Notes: generated by a model from the sequence alone, not told the origin. Counted from the stretch's first letter, positions 6,568-12,889 are shown. The stretch is DNA of 14,365 nucleotides from QEXZ01 sp034660015 (GCA_034660015.1 JAYEII010000019.1:1-14365); one strand, 5' to 3'. Made by a program: numbers and translations.

Positions 6568-7032
6568 ATGAATAATAGTGTATACGTAGTAAAAACAACG
6601 GTTAATCAGGAACGAGCAGTTGCAAATTTAGTTGAGAGCACGATAAAAGAGAAAGAGAAAAATGAGCATGGAATAAAGGCGATTTTAGTGCCTGAGGAGC
6701 TAAGAGGGTATGTGCTGATAGAAGCTTCTTTTTCTGACGCCATAGAGCAACTAATTCAAGATATCCCCCACGCGCGAGGGTTAATCAAGGGGGAACTGAA
6801 CTTAGAAGAGGTGGAGCATTTCCTCACGCCTAAACCATCAGTAACAGGAATGGTAGAAGGCAGCATAATAGAAGTAATATCCGGGGCGTTTAAGGGTGAA
6901 CATGCGCGGGTGAAGAAAGTTGACGAAGTGCATGAGGAAATCACCATTGAATTGCTTGAGGCAATGGTCCCGATACCAATCACCATTAGAGGCGACAGCG
7001 TAAGAGTACTGAGCAAAGAGGAAAAGAGCTGA
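6568..7032 (+). CDS. spt5: Transcription elongation factor Spt5 (archaeal NusG)
   Basis: A 154-residue protein with the NGN domain first (about residues 3-80: VYVVKTTVNQERAVANLV, ILVPEELRGYVLIEAS) and a single KOW domain after it (about 97-150: VEGSIIEVISGAFKGEHARV). This is the whole of the archaeal form. With its partner Spt4 it binds the RNA polymerase clamp, closes the cleft over DNA and raises processivity; the KOW domain can contact the ribosome. It starts 6 bases after secE. In many archaea this gene is followed by rpl11 and other ribosomal protein genes; here the cluster stops and a repeat-filled gap follows. Confidence 0.95.
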   Translation: MNNSVYVVKTTVNQERAVANLVESTIKEKEKNEHGIKAILVPEELRGYVLIEASFSDAIEQLIQDIPHARGLIKGELNLEEVEHFLTPKPSVTGMVEGSIIEVISGAFKGEHARVKKVDEVHEEITIELLEAMVPIPITIRGDSVRVLSKEEKS

Positions 7033-7065
7033 GACGCAGATAAATAATGAAAAATTAAAAATTAA

Positions 7066-7176
7066 TAACCACAGATTACACAGATTAACACAGATGATAA
7101 TATAGCAGTTTGGTTACGTGACTGAGCCTCTAACGAGCTAAACCTCTAAACTCGCTTAATCCGTGTAAATCTGTGT
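7066..7176. repeat. Facing pair of ACAGATTACACAGATT-type repeats between spt5 and the glycosyltransferase
   Basis: The left arm (7066-7095) begins TAACCACAGATTACACAGAT and continues with a third degenerate ACAGAT. The right arm (7158-7176) is its inverted counterpart: reversed, it matches 7078-7095 at 16 of 18 positions. The 62 bases between them contain a reversed copy of the second repeat family, CTAAACCTCTAA (7138-7149). The element fills most of the 178-base gap. No ORF or transposase is present, so it would be a non-autonomous or purely structural element. Confidence 0.7.
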
Positions 7177-7210
7177 CTCAAATAGAAGGAGGTTATACAT
7201 TATATACACA

Positions 7211-8134
7211 ATGAAAGACGAAGACGTCTGCATCTTAATACCGACATTGAATGAGGAAAAAGCAATAGGAGAAGTCATAAGGGGTTTTAAAAGCGAAGGG
7301 TTTGAAAATATCTTTGTCATTGATGGAAATAGTGATGATTCAACGAGGGAGATAGCAAAGAAAGAAGGAGCAAGGGTGGAAGTTCAGCAGGGTAAAGGCA
7401 AAGGGTCTGCAGTTAAGCAGGCTTTTGAACGCATAGAAGACGAAATAATTGTGATGATTGACGGCGATGGGACTTATTCCCCTTCAGAAGTAAGGAAATT
7501 ACTTGACCCAATACGCAACGGCGAAGCGGAGCACGTTATAGGTAACCGATTTGCTTATGGCGGTGCATTTGCAATGCTGCATAGAATAGGAAACGGGGTG
7601 CTGAACACGGTCTTTGGCTTTGGCTATGGCGTAAAATTGAATGATATCTTATCCGGTTATCGAGCACTTACGCGAGACGGCGTGAAAAAGATAAATCTCA
7701 AGAAGAAAGGGTTTGAGATCGAAGCAGAGATGGCAATCGAGTCGGTAAAGAAGGGCATTCGGATAAAGGAAGTTCCCATAGAATATAAAAAAAGGGAAGG
7801 ACAATCAAAACTCAATTTTGTCCGCGATGGCACAAAAATAGTCTATACGTTATATGTGCTTGCGAGGACACACAACCCTGCCTTCTATTTCGGTGTCATT
7901 GGCTCCTTGTTTATCGCTGTTGGTATCCTAACCGGTATTTACGTTGTGGTAGATTGGTCCAAGGGGATAACACACGTGCCTCTTACGGTGTTTACAGCTC
8001 TGATGGTTATTTCAGGTGTGCAGTTCCTCATATTTGGATTATTTGGTGATTTGCTTGTGACATTGCAGAAAGAAACGATAGAAGCGTTAAGAGGTAAGGA
8101 TGAGGGTAAGGGCAAGGGAGAGGGAAAGAAATGA
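7211..8134 (+). CDS. GT2 family glycosyltransferase, dolichyl-phosphate-sugar synthase type (AglJ-like)
   Basis: Likely transfers a sugar from a nucleotide sugar to a membrane lipid (dolichol or polyprenyl phosphate), an early step of archaeal N-glycosylation. It has 307 residues. The GT-A domain begins with ILIPTLNEEKAIGEVI (8-23) and FVIDGNSDDS (35-44), carries the metal-binding Asp-Gly-Asp at 84-86, GNRF at 111-114, and LNDILSGYRALTR (143-155), then the acceptor segment IKEVPIEYKKREGQSKLN. Two membrane helices follow (about 224-248 and 256-280) and a short Gly/Lys/Glu-rich tail. The layout resembles Haloferax AglJ and DPM1-like enzymes, though the exact sugar is not readable. AGGAGGT lies 17 bases upstream of the ATG, further than usual. 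The 3' end overlaps hisI by four bases, so the two are probably co-translated. Confidence 0.88.
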   Translation: MKDEDVCILIPTLNEEKAIGEVIRGFKSEGFENIFVIDGNSDDSTREIAKKEGARVEVQQGKGKGSAVKQAFERIEDEIIVMIDGDGTYSPSEVRKLLDPIRNGEAEHVIGNRFAYGGAFAMLHRIGNGVLNTVFGFGYGVKLNDILSGYRALTRDGVKKINLKKKGFEIEAEMAIESVKKGIRIKEVPIEYKKREGQSKLNFVRDGTKIVYTLYVLARTHNPAFYFGVIGSLFIAVGILTGIYVVVDWSKGITHVPLTVFTALMVISGVQFLIFGLFGDLLVTLQKETIEALRGKDEGKGKGEGKK

Positions 8135-8508
8135 AGGAGAAAGAGGGGAAAGAAGAAAAGGAATTGAAGTCTGCAATAGTACAGGATTACGAAACGGGTG
8201 AGGTTCTCATGCTTGCGCACATGGATGAAGAGGCGCTGAGGCTTAGCAGAGAGACGGGGAAGGCGCACTACTGGAGCAGGAGCAGGGGAAAACTGTGGCG
8301 TAAAGGGGAGATTTCTGGTAATGAGCAGATAATAAAAGATATTCTGATAGATTGTGATGAAGATGCGGTGCTGTTGAAGGTCAAACAGATCGGCGGGGCA
8401 TGTCATATGGGATACCGGTCGTGCTTTTACCGGAGGCTAAACGGGGAGATAGTAGGGGAGAAGGTGTTTGAGCCCGAGGATAAATACGGTAAGGGGACAG
8501 ATAAATGA
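8131..8508 (+). CDS. hisI: Phosphoribosyl-AMP cyclohydrolase HisI
   Basis: Third step of histidine synthesis: opens the adenine ring of phosphoribosyl-AMP to give ProFAR. It has 125 residues, a stand-alone HisI without a fused HisE pyrophosphatase. Family motifs are AIVQDYETGEVLMLAHMDEEAL (15-36), HYWSRSRGKLWRKGE (46-60) and SGNEQ (62-66). Metal ligands are clear: the magnesium-binding DCDED at 74-78 (Asp74, Asp76, Asp78) and the three zinc cysteines Cys75, Cys91 and Cys98. The first 12 residues are Lys/Glu-rich and not part of the domain. The start overlaps the stop of the glycosyltransferase (ATGA), an odd partner, since no other his gene is nearby. It is probably a dispersed his gene, as is common in archaea. 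Confidence 0.96.
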   Translation: MKEKEGKEEKELKSAIVQDYETGEVLMLAHMDEEALRLSRETGKAHYWSRSRGKLWRKGEISGNEQIIKDILIDCDEDAVLLKVKQIGGACHMGYRSCFYRRLNGEIVGEKVFEPEDKYGKGTDK

Positions 8509-8511
8509 GGG

Positions 8512-8568
8512 GATTAGAGGGTTAGCGGTTTGGCGGATTAGAGGTTTAGAAGATTGACGGTTTGGATA
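8512..8568 (+). repeat. TTAGAGGTTTAG-type dispersed repeat after hisI
   Basis: A run of imperfect G/T-rich units (GGATTAGAGGGTTAGCGGTTT, then GGCGGATTAGAGGTTTAG) begins four bases after the hisI stop. The core TTAGAGGTTTAG at 8538-8549 is found reversed and exact at 7138-7149, and with one different base at 12372-12383. The rest of the gap up to 8660 (with GCGAAAG occurring twice) shows no other recognised structure. Confidence 0.6.
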
Positions 8569-8666
8569 AGCGAAAGAATAAGGCGCTAAAAAGGCGAAAG
8601 TGTAATTCTAAGCCACCAACACGCTCCATATCTAAACTAGTATTTACTGATTATCGTAGATGCCTT

Positions 8667-8702
8667 TTTATATAGTAATATACTATGTACAAAATGGTGA
8701 TG
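8667..8702 (+). promoter_or_regulatory. alba promoter, operator-like palindrome and ribosome binding site
   Basis: The TATA box TTTATATA (8667-8674) lies about 36 bases before the GTG start, giving a predicted transcription start near 8695. Overlapping its downstream side is a perfect inverted pair, ATAGTA (8672-8677) / TACTAT (8681-8686), with a 3-base spacer, placed where a repressor would block polymerase. GGTGAT (8696-8701) is the ribosome binding site that supports GTG at 8707 as the start. Confidence 0.5.
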
Positions 8703-8706
8703 CAAA

Positions 8707-8985
8707 GTGCCAGAAGACAACGTGATATATGTCGGAAACAAACCTGTGATGAGTTATGTCCTGGCGGTAGTGACGCAGTTCAACAACGGCTTTGACGACG
8801 TAGTGATAAAAGCGAGAGGAAGAGCGATCTCAAGGGCTGTGGATACCGCGGAAGTGGTGAAGAACAAGTTCATGCCGAACGTGGAAGTAAAGGACATAAA
8901 AATAGGGACAGAAGTGATAGAGGGAGAAGGGGGAGATAAAGCGAACGTTTCCTCTATGGAAATAACAATGAAGACAAAGGCGTGA
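8707..8985 (+). CDS. albA: DNA/RNA-binding chromatin protein Alba
   Basis: Abundant small archaeal chromatin protein that coats DNA as dimers and also binds RNA. It has 92 residues, full family length. The N-terminal NVIYVGNKPVMSYVLAVVTQ (5-24) carries Lys12, equivalent to the acetylated Lys of Sulfolobus Alba, and the highly conserved VIKARGRAISRAVDTAEVV spans 33-51. The start is GTG: the preceding ATG at 8694 is out of frame, and GGTGAT lies at the right distance. Single gene with its own strong-looking promoter and a T-rich terminator, fitting high expression. Confidence 0.97.
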   Translation: MPEDNVIYVGNKPVMSYVLAVVTQFNNGFDDVVIKARGRAISRAVDTAEVVKNKFMPNVEVKDIKIGTEVIEGEGGDKANVSSMEITMKTKA

Positions 8986-9021
8986 ATGGAGAGAAAGTGA
9001 AATTACATCAAGAAAAACAAG

Positions 9022-9049
9022 TCTTTTTCTCCTATTTTTATTTTTTTTT
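9022..9049 (+). terminator. T-rich terminator after alba
   Basis: Successive T runs (CTTTTTCTCCTATTTTTA and then nine T) begin 37 bases after the alba stop. This matches archaeal oligo-T termination without needing a hairpin. The AT block that follows (TTTAAATTAATTAATG, from 9048) could serve as the TATA region of pyrB, which would then have an almost leaderless transcript. Confidence 0.5.
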
Positions 9050-9081
9050 AAATTAATTAATGATTTATTTATACTGCTATT

Positions 9082-10014
9082 ATGTTCACCAAGCGGCATC
9101 TTATTTCGACACGTGAGTTCTCAAAGGAAGAGATAGATTACATATTAAGTAGAACAGAGGAGTTGGAGGTCTATGCCCGTAGGAATGGGAAAGAAGGAAA
9201 GGGAAGAAAAAGCGACCTACTGAAGGGGAAAATACTTGCCAATCTCTTCTATGAACCCAGCACCAGGACAAGGTTTTCATTTGAAACTGCGATGAAGAGG
9301 TTGGGTGGTGAGGTAATAAATCTGTCATCAATAGAAGCAAGTTCGGTGGCAAAAGGCGAAAATTTAGCAGATACCATAAGGACGGTGTCGGGCTATTGTG
9401 ACGTGATAGCGCTCAGGCATCCGCGGGAAGGGGCATCGCGAATGGCTGCCTCTTTCTCTTCCGTCCCGATAATAAATGCAGGTGACGGTGCGGGACAGCA
9501 TCCTACGCAGACATTGCTCGATTTGTACACGATAAAGAGGGAAGGGCTGCTTGGCGACCTCCGGATTGCGCTGATAGGCGACTTGAAATATGGAAGGGCG
9601 GTGCATTCTCTGGCTTATGCACTGTCGTTATACCATGCGAAACTATTCTTTGTATCGCCGGAAGCATTAAAGATGCCGGAGGAAATAAAGTTGGACCTGA
9701 AAGAAGCAGGTGCCGAGGTTTTCGAATCCTCGGATATAAAGGATGTGATAAAGGAAGTGAACGTTTTATACGTAACGAGAATACAGAAGGAGCGGTTTCC
9801 AGATCCTGCAGAATATAGCAAAGTTGCCGGGACTTATCGTATAGACACCGATCTTATAAAGGAGAATGAGGATGTGATGATCATGCATCCGCTTCCAAAA
9901 GTAGATGAAATAGATGCTGCGGTGGACGGAACGAAAAATGCGAGGTATTTCCTTCAGACTTTCTATGGCGTTCCCGTGAGAATGGCTGTTCTTTCTATAC
10001 TGTTAGGAGAATAG
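9082..10014 (+). CDS. pyrB: Aspartate carbamoyltransferase catalytic subunit
   Basis: Condenses carbamoyl phosphate with L-aspartate, the committed step of pyrimidine synthesis, as a cytoplasmic trimer. It has 310 residues, standard length. Carbamoyl-phosphate binding is seen in YEPSTRTRFSFE (57-68; STRTR at 60-64), the 80s loop with Lys91 in SSVAKGEN, HPREGA (113-118) and HPTQT (140-144). Aspartate contacts are in DLKYGRAVHS (167-176), TRIQKERF (232-239) and HPLPKVDEID (269-278). These PyrB-type motifs exclude ornithine carbamoyltransferase. In many archaea pyrI (regulatory subunit) lies directly after pyrB; here the next gene is glyA about 200 bases away, and no pyrI is visible in this window. 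No Shine-Dalgarno is seen before the ATG. Confidence 0.96.
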   Translation: MFTKRHLISTREFSKEEIDYILSRTEELEVYARRNGKEGKGRKSDLLKGKILANLFYEPSTRTRFSFETAMKRLGGEVINLSSIEASSVAKGENLADTIRTVSGYCDVIALRHPREGASRMAASFSSVPIINAGDGAGQHPTQTLLDLYTIKREGLLGDLRIALIGDLKYGRAVHSLAYALSLYHAKLFFVSPEALKMPEEIKLDLKEAGAEVFESSDIKDVIKEVNVLYVTRIQKERFPDPAEYSKVAGTYRIDTDLIKENEDVMIMHPLPKVDEIDAAVDGTKNARYFLQTFYGVPVRMAVLSILLGE

Positions 10015-10043
10015 GATTTCGCTTATAGTCATTCCGAAAATTA

Positions 10044-10060
10044 TAACCACAAGATTACAC
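10044..10060 (+). repeat. ACAGATTACAC-type dispersed repeat (left arm only) after pyrB
   Basis: TAACCACAAGATTACAC matches the arms at 7066 and 12507 apart from an extra or changed base, and matches the reverse of positions 1-18 at 16 of 17 bases. It runs directly into the twin hairpins. Further right, CCACGAGATT at 10107-10116 resembles the CACGAGATT variant used near 12530 and 12602, so a rearranged second half may follow the hairpins. Confidence 0.55.
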
Positions 10061-10062
10061 AT

Positions 10063-10102
10063 CGTGGGCTCTGCCCACGTCCCGCAAACCCTGAAAGGGT
10101 TT
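10063..10102. repeat. Twin perfect hairpins with 3-base loops between pyrB and glyA
   Basis: Two inverted repeats lie six bases apart: CGTGGGC (10063-10069), loop TCT, GCCCACG (10073-10079); and AAACCCT (10086-10092), loop GAA, AGGGTTT (10096-10102). Both stems are perfect 7-mers. They are GC-richer than their surroundings, with no following T run until 10133. They could be the core of a REP-like element, an RNA processing site or part of a terminator for pyrB. Confidence 0.6.
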
Positions 10103-10115
10103 ATTCCACGAGATT

Positions 10116-10182
10116 GTTTATTAATTTAAAACTTTTTTTGTTTTTTCTTTTAGCACAGGTTTTCTTTTTGTAAAAAAGAAAA
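10116..10182 (+). promoter_or_regulatory. glyA upstream region: TATA-like element, T-rich terminator tract and 10-bp hairpin
   Basis: GTTTATTAATTTAA (10116-10129) repeats exactly the element before ftsZ and is a TATA candidate about 90 bases ahead of the glyA ATG. It runs into T7, T6 and T4 tracts (10133-10151), which could end the pyrB transcript. Then comes a perfect 10-bp hairpin, TTTTCTTTTT (10160-10169) / AAAAAGAAAA (10173-10182), with a 3-base loop. A closer TATA-like TTTATAATA (10190-10198) is also present, so the actual start is uncertain. GGAGATAGGG (10203-10212) holds the ribosome binding site. Confidence 0.4.
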
Positions 10183-10217
10183 AGTGTTTTTTATAATATC
10201 ACGGAGATAGGGTAAAT

Positions 10218-11480
10218 ATGCAAGAGGGGATAGAAACTGTTATAGATGCGGTGAGGAAGCATCACGAACTTTTTGAAAATGCCCTGCCGCTTATAGCGAG
10301 CGAGAACATCACAAGTCCTACGGTAAGGGTGCTCCTGGCTTCGGACTTTTCACATCGATATGCCGAAGGAGACGTTGGAAATCGGTTTTACCAGGGTTGT
10401 AAATACATAGACACGGTAGAGGCGCTCGCGATAAGATATGCGGAGGAGCTGTTCGAAGCAGAGCATGTGAATGTAAAGCCGATTTCAGGTGTAAATGCGA
10501 ATATAGCTGCCCTTTTTGCGCTTACGTTGCCGGGAGATAAAATAGCTGCACTGTCGGTGCCGGATGGGGGGCATATAAGCCATTCGAGGTATTCGGTACC
10601 CGCAATACGGAATTTAAAGCTGGACGAGCTTCCATTTGACCAAAACGAGATGAACATAGATACCGATAAGATGGTGAAGGGGATAAAAGAAAAGAAGCCA
10701 AAGCTGATATTGCTTGGTGGCAGTCTATTTCTTTTTCCTCATCCTGTTCGGGAAGCGCGGGAGGCTGCAGATGAAGTGGATGCAAGGATAGTGTACGACG
10801 CCTCCCACGTATTGGGACTCATTGCAGGTAAGAAATTTCAAGACCCGCTAAGAGAGGGAGCCGACGTTGTCACGAGCAGCACGCATAAAACATTTCCGGG
10901 TCCTCAAGGTGCGATAATACTGTGTAAAGAGACGTTGAAAGACGAAATAGATAAAGCCGTGTTCCCGGGGACAGTGAGCAACCATCATTTGCATCACGTT
11001 GCCGGTCTGGCAGTCACATTAGCAGAGATGAAGCATTTTAGCGCGGAGTATGCATCGCAGATACTATCAAATGCAAAGGCATTAGCGCAGGGTTTATATG
11101 ATGAAGGATTCAACGTTTTATGCGAGCATAAAGGTTTCACCGAGTCACATCAAATTGCAGTTGACGTCCGCGGTGGCTATGGAGGCGGGGATGCGGTTGC
11201 AAAGAAATTGGAAAAGGCAAATATAATAACAAATAAGAACATGCTGCCGTTCGATAAAACGCCTGAAGAGCCATCGGGAATCCGATTGGGTGTGCAAGAG
11301 CTCACTCGGCTAGGGATGAAGGAGTCAGAGATGAGGGAAATAGCATCTTTTATACGAAGAGTGGTGATAGAGGAAGAAGACGAAACGAAGATAAAAGAAG
11401 AGATAAGGGAGTTAAGAAAAGATTTCCAGCGTGTGCAGTATTGTTTTGATGGTAAAAAAATAGAAAGTATTTATTTATAA
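10218..11480 (+). CDS. glyA: Serine hydroxymethyltransferase
   Basis: PLP enzyme that interconverts serine and glycine while loading a one-carbon unit on a pterin carrier (tetrahydromethanopterin in many methanogen relatives, tetrahydrofolate elsewhere). It has 420 residues. Visible family motifs are LPLIASENITS (23-33), HRYAEGDVGNRFYQGCKYID (46-65), HVNVKPISGVNANIA (83-97), the PLP-ring DASHVLGLIAG (194-204) and the internal aldimine Lys224 in SSTHKTFPGPQG (220-231). HVNVKPISG and TFPGPQG fit the archaeal branch rather than bacterial GlyA (QPHSGSQAN, LRGPRGG). The coiled-coil gene starts 28 bases downstream and is probably co-transcribed. The carrier preference cannot be decided from sequence alone. 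Confidence 0.95.
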   Translation: MQEGIETVIDAVRKHHELFENALPLIASENITSPTVRVLLASDFSHRYAEGDVGNRFYQGCKYIDTVEALAIRYAEELFEAEHVNVKPISGVNANIAALFALTLPGDKIAALSVPDGGHISHSRYSVPAIRNLKLDELPFDQNEMNIDTDKMVKGIKEKKPKLILLGGSLFLFPHPVREAREAADEVDARIVYDASHVLGLIAGKKFQDPLREGADVVTSSTHKTFPGPQGAIILCKETLKDEIDKAVFPGTVSNHHLHHVAGLAVTLAEMKHFSAEYASQILSNAKALAQGLYDEGFNVLCEHKGFTESHQIAVDVRGGYGGGDAVAKKLEKANIITNKNMLPFDKTPEEPSGIRLGVQELTRLGMKESEMREIASFIRRVVIEEEDETKIKEEIRELRKDFQRVQYCFDGKKIESIYL

Positions 11481-11508
11481 AGAATAGGAACAAGGGATAT
11501 AAACAGGA

Positions 11509-12375
11509 ATGCTTGAGGAATTAGTTGAACGGAGAGCGGAAGTAATAAAAAGAGCAGAGGAATATAAGAGGAGAAGGACCGAGTTAAATATCGAAGCGAA
11601 CAAATGGTCGGGGTTAAGGGACGAGTTGAATGGACGAATAAAAGAGGCAGTAGAGAAAGCGAAGGGTTTTAAGAAGCAAAGAGAAGAATATGAGAAGCTG
11701 ATAGAGGAGAATAAGGCAAAACGAGGCGAATTGAACAGAAAAGCATCTACGTATTATTCGAAGGTCGAGAAGTTTCGGAAGAAGAATGACTTGAAGAGCA
11801 TACAGGTTTTTGAAAATCTCAGGGTAAGGATAGACGAGTTAGAGCTGAAACAGCAGGTGGAAGTGCTTAGCAAGGACAAAGAGCGGAAATTAGTGGCGAG
11901 GATAACGGAGTTGAGGAAGGAATTCGAGAAAATGGAAAAGGAATTGGAGAAGGACAAAAAGTCGAAGGAATTGCTGCAAAAGGCGCAGAAATATCGTAAA
12001 GAAGCGGATAAATACCATGAAGATGCGATAAAATACGTGAAACTTTCTCATGAATGCCATGATAAGATGGTTGATGGATTTAAAGAAGCAGATAGGGTAA
12101 GGGAGAAGGCTGATGAGGCGCACAGGCTTTTTTTAGAGGCGCAAGAGGAAGCGGATGATGCACACCGGCTATTCCTGAGATATGGCAGGGACATAAAAGA
12201 CTTTAATCATGTGATAAACGGATTGAGGCGAAAAGTAAAGGATGATTTAGGATTCCGGGAGCGCGTGGAAGCGAGGAAGAGTGCGAAAGGGATTTATGAA
12301 AAATTCCGAGATGGCGAAAAATTGAGCACTGAAGATTTGTTGCGACTTCAAAGATCCGAGATGATGTTAAAGTAG
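11509..12375 (+). CDS. Archaeal coiled-coil protein (COG1340-like)
   Basis: A 288-residue protein, almost all charged heptad-type coiled coil (Lys, Glu and Arg dominate from residue 1 to about 235) with no signal peptide or membrane helix. The ending RKSAKGIYEKFRDGEKLSTEDLLRLQRS (about 257-284) is the conserved C-terminal signature of archaeal COG1340-type proteins, some of which carry a wrong phosphoserine phosphatase label in databases. Function unknown; long helical rods of this type are candidates for ribosome, chromosome or cytoskeletal association. AAGGGA (11492-11497) lies 11 bases ahead of the ATG. It follows glyA by 28 bases. Its stop codon TAG (12373-12375) is the first part of a TAGAGGTTTAG repeat copy, so the 3' end may have been set by the repeat. 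Confidence 0.87.
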   Translation: MLEELVERRAEVIKRAEEYKRRRTELNIEANKWSGLRDELNGRIKEAVEKAKGFKKQREEYEKLIEENKAKRGELNRKASTYYSKVEKFRKKNDLKSIQVFENLRVRIDELELKQQVEVLSKDKERKLVARITELRKEFEKMEKELEKDKKSKELLQKAQKYRKEADKYHEDAIKYVKLSHECHDKMVDGFKEADRVREKADEAHRLFLEAQEEADDAHRLFLRYGRDIKDFNHVINGLRRKVKDDLGFRERVEARKSAKGIYEKFRDGEKLSTEDLLRLQRSEMMLK

Positions 12376-12394
12376 AGGTTTAGCGGTTTAGAGA
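12373..12394 (+). repeat. TAGAGGTTTAG dispersed repeat overlapping the coiled-coil gene stop codon
   Basis: TAGAGGTTTAGCGGTTTAGAG starts exactly at the TAG stop. It matches the 8538-8549 core at 11 of 12 positions and shares the GCGGTTT unit with 8525-8531. The copy after hisI also begins within a few bases of a stop codon. Confidence 0.6.
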
Positions 12395-12425
12395 AATTTC
12401 AAGCACTTATAGGCAGGCTGCGAAA

Positions 12426-12482
12426 AACCTTCTTTCTAAAGAAAGAAGCTTTACCAAGAAAGGATTATTTTGCTTCGCAAAA
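12426..12482. repeat. Two hairpins: AACCTTCTTTC family member and TTTTGC/GCAAAA stem
   Basis: CTTCTTTC (12429-12436) pairs perfectly with GAAAGAAG (12441-12448) across loop TAAA, followed by CTTTACC. TTTTGC (12468-12473) pairs with GCAAAA (12477-12482) across loop TTC. The first hairpin resembles 14127-14154 inside the asparagine-synthetase-like gene and the tRNA-ftsZ hairpin on its minus strand. A role in ending the coiled-coil transcript is possible, with T-rich tracts at 12491-12507. Confidence 0.55.
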
Positions 12483-12506
12483 AGCATCTGCATTTTTTAT
12501 TTGTTT

Positions 12507-12620
12507 TAACCGCAGATTACACAGATTTTCACGAGATTTTTCGTTCTTCTTTTTGCATGAGTTTTACTTGCATCATGCATCTTGTATCATTTTCTTGTGC
12601 TAATCTCGTGTAATCTCGTG
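12507..12620. repeat. Facing pair of ACAGATTACACAGATT/CACGAGATT-type repeats
   Basis: The left arm (12507-12537) begins TAACCGCAGATTACACAGAT and ends TTTTCACGAGATT. The right arm AATCTCGTGTAATCTCGTG (12602-12620) is inverted and pairs with it at 15 of 20 bases without gaps. The 64 bases between are T-rich and include the near-palindrome TGCATCATGCA. The organisation parallels 7066-7176, with a similar inter-arm length (62 and 64 bases). The element fills the gap between two converging genes. Confidence 0.65.
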
Positions 12621-12649
12621 TTTTTTTTACCAGTGGATGTCCCTATTTC

Positions 12650-12889
12650 CTACTTCTCCACCAGCCTCGCCTCTTTCACCACCAATCTCGCCGTATTCTC
12701 GTCCTCCTCCACTATTTCGCTTTCCTCTATGACAAGTCTTTTCTTGAACATTTGTGCAGGTCCATCCAGCACCAGCGATTCAAATTCGCCACCTTCTCCT
12801 GCAATGTTCATTCCAACAAACTTTAGAAAAGTTTGATCAAACCGCTTCGCTATTTTCTTATCCAACGCGACCAATCGGTCAACGTCTTC
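12650..12889 (-). CDS. Diphthine-ammonia ligase (Dph6/DUF71) C-terminal fragment, cut by assembly gap
   Basis: Only the last 79 residues are present. The reading frame is open to the N run and no true start is visible. The fragment reads EDVDRLVALDKKIAKRF, then the family hallmark NIAGEGGEFESLVLDGP, then MFKKRLVI and a closing KEARLVEK. GEGGE(Y/F)E.LV.D.P is the C-terminal motif of the DUF71/Dph6 PP-loop ATPases, which amidate diphthine on translation factor EF-2 as the last step of diphthamide synthesis. The N-terminal SGGKDS ATP-binding half must lie in the gap. Transcribed leftwards, downstream of the asparagine-synthetase-like gene. Family assignment is fairly firm, exact function less so. 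Confidence 0.78.
   Translation of the reverse strand, partial: EDVDRLVALDKKIAKRFDQTFLKFVGMNIAGEGGEFESLVLDGPAQMFKKRLVIEESEIVEEDENTARLVVKEARLVEK

Noticed and set aside
7066..12620. CRISPR array or CRISPR leader suggested by recurring ACAGATT units
   Set aside because: Copies are dispersed over kilobases, in both orientations, with no regular spacers and no cas genes.
12582..12836. 84-residue plus-strand frame after the coiled-coil gene
   Set aside because: It lies opposite the conserved GEGGEFE coding segment of the Dph6-like gene and resembles no family.
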